Notes: generated by a model from the letters alone, not told the origin. Counted from the first letter of the stretch, positions 1-8,754 are shown. The stretch: 64,000 nt of DNA from an uncultured Schlesneria sp. (GCA_903871875.1 CAIQIR010000058.1:178148-242147), one strand, 5' to 3'. Made by a program: numbers and translations.

Positions 1-1356
1 GGTACGATCAATGGCGAAGGCGCTTTGGACATTGAAACGACGCGACTGTCCGATGCCACGACCCTCGCCTATCTCGTTCGCATGGTCAGCGACGCACAGG
101 CCCGACGGTCGCGGTCTGAACAATGGGTGGAAAAGTTTGCCCAAATCTATACGCCCATTATCCTCGGCCTGTCCCTGGCCATTTTTCTGATTCCGCCATT
201 GTTATTGGGTGGCAACTGGTACGAATGGCTCTATCGATCGCTGGTCTTGCTGGTCATCGCCTGTCCCTGCGCACTGGTGATCTCGACACCGGTGAGTGTC
301 GTCGCCGCCATTGCGGCTGCGGCTCGGCAAGGTGTCCTGATCAAAGGCGGGGTGATCGTCGAAATTCCCGCTCGCTTGCGAGCATTGGCATTCGACAAGA
401 CGGGAACATTGACCGAAGGTCGTCCCACCGTGGTGGGACTCTTTCCCTGGAATGGCCATACGGATGAAGAACTGCTGGAACGAATTGCCGGACTGGAAGC
501 GCACAGTGAGCACCCTTTGGGACGCGCGATTCTGGCGTACGCTCAGCAGCGAAACGTGTCCATTCGCCCGGCGGAGGATTATCAGATCGTTCCTGGAAAG
601 GGAGCGACGGCCCGGTTCGACGGCAAGCGGTATTGGCTGGGTTCACGCCGATTTGTTGAGGAGCGCGGTCAAGCCACTGAAACGGTTCTCGCCCAATTGG
701 ACGAACTGACCCAAGAGGGCGCGACGGCCGTGATCGTCGGCAATGAAGATCATGTTTGCGGGGCGATCACTCTTGCTGATCGTGTGCGACCTGATGCTCG
801 GAATGCCGTTCGGTCATTACGGGAAATGGGGGTCGAGACGATCGCCATGTTGACCGGCGACAACGAATCGACGGCGAAAGCCATCGCTCGCACCGTCGGA
901 ATCGACAACGTTCAAGCCAATTTGTTGCCCGCCGATAAGGTGCAGGTCGTCGAACAGTTGGTTTCACAGTACGGCTGCGTGGCAATGGTGGGTGACGGAG
1001 TCAACGATGCTCCAGCGATGGCCAGAGCGTCACTCGGAATTGCGATGGGGGCGGCGGGCAGTGATGTGGCGTTGGAGACGGCCGATATCGCCCTGATGTC
1101 CGATGATTTGTCGCGGATTCCGTGGCTGGTCTCTCATTCGCGACGGACCTTAGACATTATCCGCGTGAACATCGCGTTCGCGCTTGCGATCAAGGCAATC
1201 TTCGTCATTTTAACTCTGGTCGGTTTCGCCTCGCTGTGGGCTGCAATTGCGGCCGACATGGGCGCGTCGTTCCTGGTCATTTTCAATGGCTTAAGATTGC
1301 TGCGGTTTGTGGACAGCCCGGCGAAAAAACCGTCGAACTTTCCGTCCCCAGGATGA
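1..1356 (+). CDS. Heavy-metal P1B-type ATPase (Zn/Cd/Pb exporter), C-terminal part
   Basis: Partial gene: the frame is open from the first base of the window, so the N-terminal metal-binding domains and first membrane helices lie upstream. The visible 451 residues carry the transport motif CPC in a membrane helix (CPCALVIS), the phosphorylation site DKTGTLTEG, the nucleotide-binding region with an SEHPLG motif, the MLTGDN hinge motif and the GDGVNDAPA motif, followed by the last two helices. CPC together with a DMGAS sequence in the final helix is typical of the ZntA/CadA subgroup, which pumps Zn2+, Cd2+ or Pb2+ out of the cytoplasm at the cost of ATP. Substrate is inferred from the family. 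It converges on the next gene with a gap of only 15 bases. Confidence 0.93.
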   Translation, partial: GTINGEGALDIETTRLSDATTLAYLVRMVSDAQARRSRSEQWVEKFAQIYTPIILGLSLAIFLIPPLLLGGNWYEWLYRSLVLLVIACPCALVISTPVSVVAAIAAAARQGVLIKGGVIVEIPARLRALAFDKTGTLTEGRPTVVGLFPWNGHTDEELLERIAGLEAHSEHPLGRAILAYAQQRNVSIRPAEDYQIVPGKGATARFDGKRYWLGSRRFVEERGQATETVLAQLDELTQEGATAVIVGNEDHVCGAITLADRVRPDARNAVRSLREMGVETIAMLTGDNESTAKAIARTVGIDNVQANLLPADKVQVVEQLVSQYGCVAMVGDGVNDAPAMARASLGIAMGAAGSDVALETADIALMSDDLSRIPWLVSHSRRTLDIIRVNIAFALAIKAIFVILTLVGFASLWAAIAADMGASFLVIFNGLRLLRFVDSPAKKPSNFPSPG

Positions 1357-1371
1357 ACGGGTCTCGCATTG

Positions 1372-2238
1372 CTATTTGGCCGCGTCAGTCTTGGCTGAAT
1401 ACCGCTTCAAGAACTTCTCAAGATTAATTGATTCGGGATGACAAACCGCCTCGACTTCGCCGGTGGGGGCGACGACCACGATCAGTGGTAACACGCCCGA
1501 CGACAGTGATTCGATCGTCTTGGGATCGATCCAGGTCTGCCGCACCTGTTCGAGTCGATGTTGCTGAAGAGTTGTTTCCGCCTGTTCAATGGTCGCGTCA
1601 CAGTTGACGGCAATCAGTTCGAGTTCGGTAGGAAACGCTTTGCGGTTATCCAGGCCGTGAATCATCTGTTGCAGGTGCGGCAGTTGATCGAGATTGTTCA
1701 CGGACCAAAAAACGAGGACGACGGCGCGACCAGCAAATTGGTCCACGGTCAGCGGTTTTCGATCGTCGAGCGATGTGAACGGAAGCACCAGGTTCTGTCC
1801 CATCAGCCCTGCTCCGAACAAGATTTGTCGTTTCAGAGCGATAACCTTTTCCTTCACGAAGGAAGGATCTTTTGGAACGATCCGCAAACGCACTTCGGAA
1901 TCGACCGGTCCTCGAATCAACTGGATGACGTTTTCAAAATTAAGATCATTGAGATCGATATCGTAGGGAAAGGAATCCGCATCCCCCACCGCCATGACGA
2001 CATCTCCCACTTGAATCTCGCATGAAAGTGCCGCCGGGGAATTCGGAATGAGCTTCATGATTTGGTAACCGGCCTCCGTTTTCCTCGAGGCCAGAGCGAG
2101 ACCCACGCCACTGAACATCGGTGGCGCCGCTGGCGGATTATCGAGGCCCGGCGGGGGATCGGCCGCCTGAACAACTTGCAAAGCCCCCGCAATCAACAGG
2201 GCAAGTCCATAAGCGCTGCGCCAAACCACTGATGGCAT
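1372..2238 (-). CDS. Secreted PDZ + thioredoxin-like protein lacking redox cysteines
   Basis: 288 residues. The ATG at 2238 is chosen because AGGAAGGGA precedes it and a good signal peptide follows (about 1-25, ending VVQA); a longer frame upstream has no signal. After a Pro-rich linker, a PDZ-like domain spans about 40-125 (GVGLAL start, IPNSPAALS core, VGDVVMAVGD). A thioredoxin/TlpA-like fold follows, about 140-285, recognisable by VVLVFWS and LPLIVVVAPTGEV. At the place where TlpA proteins have WCxxC the sequence reads WSVNNLDQ, so there is no active-site disulfide. It is probably an envelope protein that uses the fold for binding rather than redox chemistry (inference). It is transcribed divergently from the esterase that follows. 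Confidence 0.75.
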   Translation of the reverse strand: MPSVVWRSAYGLALLIAGALQVVQAADPPPGLDNPPAAPPMFSGVGLALASRKTEAGYQIMKLIPNSPAALSCEIQVGDVVMAVGDADSFPYDIDLNDLNFENVIQLIRGPVDSEVRLRIVPKDPSFVKEKVIALKRQILFGAGLMGQNLVLPFTSLDDRKPLTVDQFAGRAVVLVFWSVNNLDQLPHLQQMIHGLDNRKAFPTELELIAVNCDATIEQAETTLQQHRLEQVRQTWIDPKTIESLSSGVLPLIVVVAPTGEVEAVCHPESINLEKFLKRYSAKTDAAK

Positions 2239-2489
2239 GGTTGTCCCTTCCTGGAAATTGACTCGTCGAGAAAAGCGATCCACCGGCCATGATTCCGTCA
2301 AAGTCGATTCGCTTTCCAACGAGAAGATATCGTACCCGGCTGGAGAATTCTCCATCGTCAACCACCCTGCTTGGAATTGATTCTTTGTCTGCCATCGGCG
2401 TCTTGCATAATCGGCGGCCGACCGTTGAGATGGTTGGGTTTGAACAGGCCGAATTCTTTCGCAGGCTTTCATCAGCAAGGAACAACTTC

Positions 2490-3401
2490 ATGCGAACCCT
2501 CTCGGCAATTCTTCTCGTCTGGTTGTTGTGTGGCGTGTTTAATCCCCTGAACGGTGACGATGCTGTGCCTCCGACGTTCGAGAATGTGAAATACGGTCCG
2601 CATGAGCGACACATGCTGGACCTGTGGCAGGCCAAATCGGACCGGCCGACTCCGCTGTTGGTTTCGATCCATGGGGGCGGATTTATGGTAGGAAACAAGA
2701 CCGTGCCGCCACAACTTCTCAAAGATTGCCTGGAGGCGGGGATCTCGGTGGCGGCCATCAACTACCGATTTTCCTCACACGCCATCGCCCCGGCGGCGTT
2801 CCATGATGGTGCGCGGGCCGTCCAATTCCTGCGATCGCAGGCCAACGAATGGAATCTCGATCCGCGGCGGTTTGCCGCTTCGGGCGAGTCGGCGGGCGCC
2901 GGTATCTCGCTGTGGTTGGCCTTCCACAAGGATCTGGCCGATCCGAAAAGTGAAGACCCGGTGCTGCGACAATCGACTCGACTGACCTGTGCCGTGGTCT
3001 TTGAAGGACAATCGTCGTACGACCCGCGGTTCGTTCGGAATCTGTTCCCCGACAAAGATGTGCACAAGGTGATTCCGTTACAGAGACTGTTCGATGTCGA
3101 TATGGAAAAACTCGATCAGCTTCCGCCGGAGAAGTATCAGTTGTTTGAAGAAGTGTCACCGATCAATCATGTGACCAGCGACGCTCCGCCGGTACTGCTT
3201 TGGTACAGCAGCTCGATTGATACCCCGGTCACAACCCAGCGCATCGGAATTCACCATCCGCTACTGGGGAAGAAGCTCAAAGAAAAAATGGACGCTCTGA
3301 ACGTCCCTTGCGAGGTGGTGGCGGGGGGAAAAAAACTTGACGGATCACCGCCGACGCCAACAATCGAATTCCTGAAAGACCAGTTTGGTCTGAAGAAATG
3401 A
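2490..3401 (+). CDS. Secreted alpha/beta-hydrolase (acetyl-esterase / lipase type)
   Basis: 303 residues from ATG 2490, which is preceded by AAGGAA. An N-terminal signal peptide (about 1-23) points to export. The oxyanion-hole motif HGGGF is at 61-65 and the nucleophile elbow GESAG at 132-136 gives Ser134, the arrangement of the hormone-sensitive-lipase / BD-FAE like carboxylesterases. The family hydrolyses short acyl esters, often acetyl groups on plant polysaccharides; here the substrate is not known. The catalytic His cannot be assigned with certainty: candidates lie near IGIHHP in the last 50 residues. The start of the gene faces the PDZ-thioredoxin gene, leaving about 250 bases for a shared divergent promoter region. 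Confidence 0.82.
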   Translation: MRTLSAILLVWLLCGVFNPLNGDDAVPPTFENVKYGPHERHMLDLWQAKSDRPTPLLVSIHGGGFMVGNKTVPPQLLKDCLEAGISVAAINYRFSSHAIAPAAFHDGARAVQFLRSQANEWNLDPRRFAASGESAGAGISLWLAFHKDLADPKSEDPVLRQSTRLTCAVVFEGQSSYDPRFVRNLFPDKDVHKVIPLQRLFDVDMEKLDQLPPEKYQLFEEVSPINHVTSDAPPVLLWYSSSIDTPVTTQRIGIHHPLLGKKLKEKMDALNVPCEVVAGGKKLDGSPPTPTIEFLKDQFGLKK

Positions 3402-3501
3402 TTCCAGTTGCAGCCTGTGATCATGGATGAATGGTCACGAGATAAAAAACTTTGCCAAGACCTGAAAAATAATTCGCATCCCTTTCACTGGAGGTATTTT
3501 C

Positions 3502-3984
3502 ATGAATCCGACCAAGAACGATCTTTCCGTCGACAAACGAAAGTCCGTGGCTGTCCTGTTGAACGATCGGCTGGCGGATTTGATCGACCTGCAGCTGCAG
3601 ACAAAACAAGCCCATTGGAACGTCAAAGGCCCCAGTTTTATTGCTCTGCATGAACTGTTCGACAGCGTGGCCGAGGAAGTCGAAGACTTTGTCGATACGG
3701 TCGCCGAACGAATTGTCGCACTGGGTGGAACGGCCGAAGGAACTCTGACGGCGGTCAGCAAGCGGACCAAGCTGGCCGCATATCCCTTGAACATTACCAG
3801 CGGCCGGGATCACGTAGACGCCTTGTCGACGGCTCTGGCAACTGCCGGAAAGGCCGTGCGAGCGGCCATCGATCAATCTAACGAACTGGGGGATGCGGAC
3901 ACGGCTGATCTGTTTACCGGGATTTCACGCGACATCGACAAAAAGCTGTGGTTTGTCGAATCCCATCTGCAAGGCGAGCACTGA
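3502..3984 (+). CDS. dps: Dps-family DNA-binding ferritin
   Basis: 160 residues, start supported by GGAGG nine bases upstream. The sequence matches the Dps/ferritin-like fold, with KQAHWNVKGP at 35-44. The intersubunit ferroxidase ligands known from E. coli Dps (two His, two Asp, one Glu with spacing 12, 4, 11, 4) are all found here as His38, His50, Asp54, Asp65 and Glu69. Dps assembles into 12-mers that oxidise Fe2+ with peroxide, store iron and protect DNA in the cytoplasm. The N-terminal tail has few lysines (three in the first 14 residues), so DNA binding may be weak. It is a single-gene unit between the esterase and a convergent gene. Confidence 0.92.
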   Translation: MNPTKNDLSVDKRKSVAVLLNDRLADLIDLQLQTKQAHWNVKGPSFIALHELFDSVAEEVEDFVDTVAERIVALGGTAEGTLTAVSKRTKLAAYPLNITSGRDHVDALSTALATAGKAVRAAIDQSNELGDADTADLFTGISRDIDKKLWFVESHLQGEH

Positions 3985-4069
3985 TCGATCGTTTGATTGG
4001 TCTGCTGGCGTGACGGTATCGATCTTTCGGCTTGACCCGCTGGTCCGCTAGTAGCGCTAAGCCGTTTTC

Positions 4070-4252
4070 TTATTCATCTGTGGCCCAAGCCCGGACGTCG
4101 CCGTCTTCGTCGACCTCGACGTGGATGACGTTCGGGTGGCAGCAGACGGGGCAGTCCTCAACATATTCTTGTTCTGATCCGGCAGAGACGTCGATGGGAA
4201 AAACAATTTCCTCGCCGCAGGAAGAACAAACATAATTGGCTTCGTCATTCAT
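4070..4252 (-). CDS. Small Cys-rich CPXCG-motif zinc-ribbon protein
   Basis: Sixty residues, strongly acidic, with two cysteine knuckles: CSSC (Cys9, Cys12) followed by GEE, and CPVCC (Cys34, Cys37, Cys38). The length and pattern fit the short CPXCG cysteine-rich family, presumed zinc ribbons of unknown role that occur widely in Proteobacteria and other phyla. Another frame overlaps this stretch on the same strand but has no coherent motif. It lies 62 bases downstream of the glyoxalase-fold gene and may be cotranscribed with it. Confidence 0.78.
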   Translation of the reverse strand: MNDEANYVCSSCGEEIVFPIDVSAGSEQEYVEDCPVCCHPNVIHVEVDEDGDVRAWATDE

Positions 4253-4314
4253 GTTGATCTAGGACTCCTGCTGGACGATCGAATGGACAGGATGCGTGAA
4301 GGGCCGCTCGAGTC

Positions 4315-4707
4315 TCACCGCGTGGCGATGTCATAGACCGCCACCTCGATGAGGTTGCCATCGGGGTCGCGAAAATAAACGGACCGGATCGGGCCCCGCG
4401 CTCCGGTTCTTTCCACGGGGCCTTCCACCAGCGGGATTTTCTGGGACTCAATATGGGCGACGATGTCGTTCATCGCCAGGTCGGTGATGAAACAAAGATC
4501 GGCTGATCCCGGCGTGGGATGTTCGGCCTTGGGGCTGAATTCGTGACCCGATTGGTGCAGGTTGATCTTCTGCGAACCGAACGTCAGCGCCTTACGGCCC
4601 GCGCCAAAGGTGATGGCTTTGAACCCCAGAAGGCGTTCGTAGAACTCGCACGTCGCTTCGAGATCGCGCACCGTCAGGACCAGATGGTCGAGACCAATGA
4701 CCTGCAT
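4315..4707 (-). CDS. VOC-family (glyoxalase / dioxygenase fold) protein
   Basis: 130 residues with the complete vicinal-oxygen-chelate fold: two beta-alpha-beta-beta-beta repeats. The start GLDHLVLTVRDLEATCEFYE contains the first metal ligand His8, the region around INLHQSG begins the second strand set, and the C-terminal FRDPDGNLIEVAVY supplies the usual Glu ligand. Family members include glyoxalase I, fosfomycin-resistance enzymes and ring-cleaving dioxygenases. Single-domain proteins of this kind with HLVLTV and DPDGNLIEV are commonly annotated as lactoylglutathione-lyase-like or virulence-protein-like without a proven substrate. The specific reaction cannot be told from sequence. Confidence 0.85.
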   Translation of the reverse strand: MQVIGLDHLVLTVRDLEATCEFYERLLGFKAITFGAGRKALTFGSQKINLHQSGHEFSPKAEHPTPGSADLCFITDLAMNDIVAHIESQKIPLVEGPVERTGARGPIRSVYFRDPDGNLIEVAVYDIATR

Positions 4708-4792
4708 CTTTTATTTCCCCGACACTTTCGATTGTTGCGTAGAAGTCCCTGGGAAGAATCCGCCCACGCGGTCTGTTCCCGATCAGGCTTGT

Positions 4793-5194
4793 TCACCAGG
4801 CCGGAGGGTCGCTCGCCGGAAACGATTCTTCCGAGGCCTCTTGCACGACATCCAGTCGCTGCTGTTTGCCGCGAGGCAACAGGCGAGTCACGAGCAGCGA
4901 CGAATTCTCAATACCGACCAATGAATGAGGTTCACCGGTCGACAGGTACAGCAATTGTCCGGCGGCCAGTTCTTGAGTCTGGTTCCGGGCTGTAAATGCC
5001 ACCCGTCCTTCCAGGCACTGCACGGTGATTTCCCCTGGAGAGATATGCGTGGGAATTTCTTTTCCGGCCGCGAGTACCAGCCGGATTAATTCCAGCTCCG
5101 TCGTCTTCACGACCGTCGTCGTTTTGGAACTGGAAAGGTGAGATCCCAATGGTAATTCAATTACCTGACCGGGTTTGGCATGTTGGATCGGCAT
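4793..5194 (-). CDS. Small cupin protein with C-terminal SFPASDPP tail
   Basis: 133 residues from ATG 5194, chosen because AGGAGGAAG lies just upstream; a longer in-frame start at 5248 lacks such a site. The body (about 20-110) is a small cupin: IPTHISPGEITVQCLEG for the first motif and TGEPHSLVG for the second, with one His where classical cupins have HxH, so metal binding may be altered. The protein ends in EESFPASDPPAW. I recall that this short motif ends many otherwise unrelated small bacterial proteins; its purpose is unknown to me. Function of the whole is not known. Confidence 0.75.
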   Translation of the reverse strand: MPIQHAKPGQVIELPLGSHLSSSKTTTVVKTTELELIRLVLAAGKEIPTHISPGEITVQCLEGRVAFTARNQTQELAAGQLLYLSTGEPHSLVGIENSSLLVTRLLPRGKQQRLDVVQEASEESFPASDPPAW

Positions 5195-5746
5195 TCCGTC
5201 TTCCTCCTGATAAAGCGCAGGAACCTGGGACTCTGGTGTTGGAAGCAACAGGTAGCGGCTCCCTCAAAACATCGTATCGTCGTCCGCGTCGAACTGGCTA
5301 CGATTTTCTGACCGCCACAGTCAACGCAGCCTCACACCAATTAAATTGCTGCAAAGCGAGTTCCATGCTGAGTGAAAATGAAGATTGAGGACCGGGGAAC
5401 ATGATACTGGCGCTGCTGCTCAGCTGTTCAAGTCCGTATCCGGCCTTTGATTGAGGCGAGTGGTGGAACTCACCTCGGAAAACGAGTGATCGATTGCGCT
5501 GTCGGGTTCTGATGTAATTTTCTTGCCAAAACCTGTGATACGATCCAGAAGCGACCTGCATTTCATGGTCAGGACCGCTGACCGATGAAGTGGGTCACCG
5601 AAGTGATCACTTGTCACGACGTGACGCGACTCGAAAACCATACTTGAAGCGGGTAGCCTCAAGGCCGGAAATCTTCGCTTGGGCGTGATTGCGATGGGCA
5701 ATCCCTGTCCTGTCATTCGAGAACACCTTAACGCCGGACGATCACC
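5195..5746. other. Intergenic region between divergent cupin genes
   Basis: About 550 bases between a minus-strand cupin start and a plus-strand cupin start. I see no coding region I can support: a minus-strand frame of 87 codons (5561 to 5298) has no ribosome site, no recognised motif and a biased composition. The region presumably carries both promoters. Confidence 0.5.
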
Positions 5747-6226
5747 ATGACTCGTGAGCCAGTAGTGCGACCGGTCACCGAAGGCCGTACTTTCGCCGTC
5801 GTGGGTGATGTGTATCGCTTTCTGGCCACGGGCGACGAGACCGATGGCAAGTACGCTCTGTGGGAAGCCATCGTGCCTCCGGGCGGCGGACCACCTCCGC
5901 ATGTTCATAGCCGCGAGCAAGAGGTTTTTTATATTCTCGAAGGGGAAATCACTTTTCAAATCGGTGATCGAAAACTCGTGGCTGGCCCGGGTATGTTTGC
6001 GAACATGCCGATCGGTACGCCCCATTCGTTCAAAAACGAAAGTGGTCGTCCTGCCAAAATGTTGATCTCCGTGGCTCCCGCCGGCGCGGAACAAATGTTC
6101 TTCGAGTGCGGAGTTCCTGTCGCTCAAGGGACTATCACCGCGGCCCCTCCCTCGCACGCCGAAATTGAAAAGCTGCTGCAGATCGCCCCGCGCTACGGGA
6201 TCAAGATCATGTTGCCGCCGCATTGA
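5747..6226 (+). CDS. Cupin-domain protein
   Basis: 159 residues with a canonical single cupin barrel. Motif 1 reads PPHVHSREQEVFYILEGE (two His and one Glu as metal ligands), and motif 2 lies around GPGMFANMPIGTPHSFKN with the fourth ligand His. The length and the sequence VGDVYRFLATGDETDGKYAL match the quercetin-2,3-dioxygenase-like and oxalate-decarboxylase-like small cupins found in many bacteria. Substrate not predictable. The last 20 bases overlap the end of the convergent ribokinase gene (6207-6226). Confidence 0.84.
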   Translation: MTREPVVRPVTEGRTFAVVGDVYRFLATGDETDGKYALWEAIVPPGGGPPPHVHSREQEVFYILEGEITFQIGDRKLVAGPGMFANMPIGTPHSFKNESGRPAKMLISVAPAGAEQMFFECGVPVAQGTITAAPPSHAEIEKLLQIAPRYGIKIMLPPH

Positions 6227-7187
6227 GGGGATTGTCCGCCACTGTCCTCCGCAGGGCATTCACCTCGTCGCGCGTGGGCATCGCGGGCTGGGCACCAAAC
6301 CGCGTACAGGCGAGCGAACCGGCCACGCACCCCATTTGTGCAGCATCTGCCAGCGACTGCCCCTCACAGCGAGCCACGGTCATCGCGGCCGTAAAGGCAT
6401 CGCCCGCTGCGGTCGTGTCGACGACAGCAACCTGACAGGCCGCCACTCGTTGGACGGCCCCATCGCGACTACAAACCAGTGCACCCAGCGAGCCCATCTT
6501 CAGCACGACATCCCGGGCTCCCTGTCGCTGGAGATCGCGGGCCGCCGCTTCGGCAGTGACCCAATCATGGACGACGATGCCCGTCAGCGCCTCGGCTTCG
6601 GTTTGATTCGGGCTGAGGATATCGACGGCCACGAGTTCCTCCGGCAATCGTCCCGCAGGCGCGGGGGCCGGATCGAGAACCGTCAGGACTCCATGACGCT
6701 GTGCGATTCGAATCGCGGCCGCCACAGTGGGGATCGGCGTTTCGAGTTGCACAATGAGTGCATTCGCCGCCTGAATGAGTGTCTGACACGATTCGACATC
6801 TTGTACAGACAATTGTCCGTTGGCCGCCGGGATGACGGTGATGGCGTTGGCTCCTGCGGTCTCGACGCCGATCAGGGCCACTCCGCTGGAACAGTTCGGT
6901 GTCGTGAACAGGTGATTTGTCTCAACGCCGTCCGCGACGAGATTCTGTCGGAGCGTCACTCCGAAGCTGTCATCACCCAGTCGCCCCACCAGGGCCACTC
7001 GTGCTCCGAGGCGAGCAGCAGCGACCGCTTGATTGGCGCCCTTTCCACCGGGAATTGTTTGAAACGATTCCCCACTGACGGTCTCACCCGGCCGAGGCAA
7101 GCGAGCCATGCGTGCGACAAGGTCCATGTTGATGGAACCGACGACGACGATCAACGGCGGTGTGGCGATCGTCTGTTTGGCTGCCAT
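6207..7187 (-). CDS. rbsK: Ribokinase (PfkB family)
   Basis: 326 residues from ATG 7187; the open frame continues upstream but the family start is VVVGSINMDL just after this ATG. Signature 1 of PfkB sugar kinases is seen as GGKGANQAVAAARLG, the monovalent-cation and substrate region as GRLGDDSFG, and signature 2 as DTTAAGDAF, which carries the catalytic Asp and is the same form as in E. coli RbsK. The enzyme phosphorylates D-ribose to ribose 5-phosphate with ATP in the cytoplasm. No ribose transporter or pyranase gene is next to it. The gene converges on and overlaps the end of the cupin gene by 20 bases. Confidence 0.92.
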   Translation of the reverse strand: MAAKQTIATPPLIVVVGSINMDLVARMARLPRPGETVSGESFQTIPGGKGANQAVAAARLGARVALVGRLGDDSFGVTLRQNLVADGVETNHLFTTPNCSSGVALIGVETAGANAITVIPAANGQLSVQDVESCQTLIQAANALIVQLETPIPTVAAAIRIAQRHGVLTVLDPAPAPAGRLPEELVAVDILSPNQTEAEALTGIVVHDWVTAEAAARDLQRQGARDVVLKMGSLGALVCSRDGAVQRVAACQVAVVDTTAAGDAFTAAMTVARCEGQSLADAAQMGCVAGSLACTRFGAQPAMPTRDEVNALRRTVADNPLNAAAT

Positions 7188-7504
7188 GATGAATGATCTT
7201 CTTGTGGTTCGATGGCCTGAGGGGGACTTGGTGACCAGGAGCCCTCGATTTCGCGGACACGACATCGTCCTTTTCGATTGGAACTGTCCATCTGACTGGT
7301 CCGTAGAAGGTCTACTCCGCGGGGAGTGAATTTAAACGTCTGCGGGCAGGCGAAGGCAAGAGAATCAGGTCTTCTTTTCGACTTGGTCCGTTTCGGTCTG
7401 ATCTTCCCGAGCGTGGAAAACTCAGTTGCAGCACTGGGTTCGCTGACCTACTCTAAAACGGTTCCGCCGTTCGCGCCGCCTCTTGTCTCGATTGAGTACC
7501 CAAT
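7188..7504. other. Divergent intergenic region, rbsK / MazG-like gene
   Basis: About 317 bases between two divergent starts. No gene, repeat or strong hairpin is visible to me. It presumably holds promoters for both directions. Confidence 0.5.
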
Positions 7505-7822
7505 ATGACCGACCCTGCCCCGCTGTCGCTACGTGACCTGCAAGCGTTGATCCAGAAGATGTATGGCGCCAAGGATGTGGCGCGCGGCGTTGATGGAACA
7601 TTCATGTGGTTGATGGAAGAAGTCGGCGAATTGGCGGCCGCCTTGCGTGAAGGGACACCCGAGGAACTGGCTCTGGAATTCGCCGATGTCCTGGCCTGGC
7701 TGGCGACAATTGCCAATGTCGCGGGAGTCGATCTCGACGCGGCCGTGCGTAAGAAATATGGTTCGGGGTGTCCCGGCTGCGGGCAATTTCTTTGCCAATG
7801 TGACATCAGCGAGAAGCCGTAG
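7505..7822 (+). CDS. MazG-like nucleotide pyrophosphohydrolase with Cys-rich tail
   Basis: 105 residues. The core is a MazG/all-alpha NTP pyrophosphatase: WLMEEVGELAAAL supplies the EExxE metal motif and ALEFADVLAWLATIA the ExxD motif of the second helix pair. These enzymes hydrolyse (deoxy)nucleoside triphosphates to monophosphate and pyrophosphate, removing unusual nucleotides. After VRKKYG the chain ends in a tail with CPGCG and CQC, four cysteines in 11 residues, which looks like a zinc knuckle not present in ordinary MazG domains. A single-domain protein of this size would work as a dimer or tetramer. The following hydrolase begins 73 bases later on the same strand. Confidence 0.85.
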   Translation: MTDPAPLSLRDLQALIQKMYGAKDVARGVDGTFMWLMEEVGELAAALREGTPEELALEFADVLAWLATIANVAGVDLDAAVRKKYGSGCPGCGQFLCQCDISEKP

Positions 7823-7895
7823 TCACGGCGGTTCGTCCGGCGAATTCGCCGATCGATTCACCCCCATGTCGAGTTCTAATTGTCGAGAAAAGATC

Positions 7896-8690
7896 ATGCT
7901 GCGAACCATTGAAGTGCAGGCCGTCCGGTACCAGGTTGTGGATGAAGGTGTTGGTCCGGCCCTGCTGTTGGTACACGGCTTCCCGCTCAATCATACGATG
8001 TGGGACGCACAGATCGCCGAATTTGCTTCGACCCATCGCGTGATCGCTCCTGACTTACGTGGGTTCGGCGGCACGGACGGTGCGCTGTACTCCGTTTCGA
8101 TGGAGCAGTTAGCCGATGATTGCGTCGCACTTTTGGAAGCCTTGCAGGTGGATCGCCCCATTACTTTTTGCGGTCTTTCGATGGGCGGTTATGTCGGCTG
8201 GCAAATGGCCCTGCGCTATCCCGAGTGGGTGGGCCGGCTGATTCTCTGTGATACGCGCGCGGCGGCGGACACGCCCGAAGCGGTGGCCAATCGTTTGAAG
8301 ATGGCCGACATCGTGATCAAAGAGGGATCCGAACCGGTTGCGTGGGCCATGATGCCGAAGCTGTTCGCGCCTGGTACGGCGGAACGGCAACCGGCCATCG
8401 TGCAGCGTGTGCGGCAGATGGTCATGGATTCTTCGCCGATGGCCATCGCGGCCGCTCATCGCGGTATGGCCGTTCGTCCGGATGTGACGTCACTATTGCC
8501 GAGTCTGCATGTCCCCTCACTGGTCATCGTCGGTGATCACGATGCCATTTCACCGCCAGCAGAAATGAAAGCGATTGCCGACGCGCTGCCCAACGCGAAG
8601 TTCGTTTTGGTTCCCGACGCCGGTCACATGGCTCCGATGGAAAATCCTCTGGCGGTCAACGCGGCGATCCGTGAATTCCTCGCTTCGTAA
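7896..8690 (+). CDS. Alpha/beta-fold hydrolase
   Basis: 264 residues from ATG 7896, placed after GAGAAAAGA; the open frame extends upstream through the MazG-like gene but is a shadow there. The catalytic triad is visible: Ser95 in GLSMGG, an Asp in GDHDAIS (residue 216 is the better candidate), and His244 in AGHMAPMENP. HGFPLNHTMWD at 28-38 provides the oxyanion region and PDLRGFGGTD at 52-61 the following loop. The cap region is short. This is the general pattern of 3-oxoadipate enol-lactonase / haloperoxidase-like esterases; no partner gene tells the substrate. No signal peptide, so cytoplasmic. Confidence 0.88.
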   Translation: MLRTIEVQAVRYQVVDEGVGPALLLVHGFPLNHTMWDAQIAEFASTHRVIAPDLRGFGGTDGALYSVSMEQLADDCVALLEALQVDRPITFCGLSMGGYVGWQMALRYPEWVGRLILCDTRAAADTPEAVANRLKMADIVIKEGSEPVAWAMMPKLFAPGTAERQPAIVQRVRQMVMDSSPMAIAAAHRGMAVRPDVTSLLPSLHVPSLVIVGDHDAISPPAEMKAIADALPNAKFVLVPDAGHMAPMENPLAVNAAIREFLAS

Positions 8691-8754
8691 CCGATGAAAC
8701 GTCTCTGCGGCTGACTACGGAATGGTCAGGCCCGTCTTTTGAAAGGATTCAGAC

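Noticed and set aside
5420..6259. Minus-strand frame of about 280 codons opposite the cupin gene
   Set aside because: Antisense to the cupin; no ribosome site or motif.
6165..7196. Plus-strand frame of about 340 codons opposite rbsK
   Set aside because: Antisense to ribokinase; composition is Arg/Gly/Ser-rich and no domain is present.
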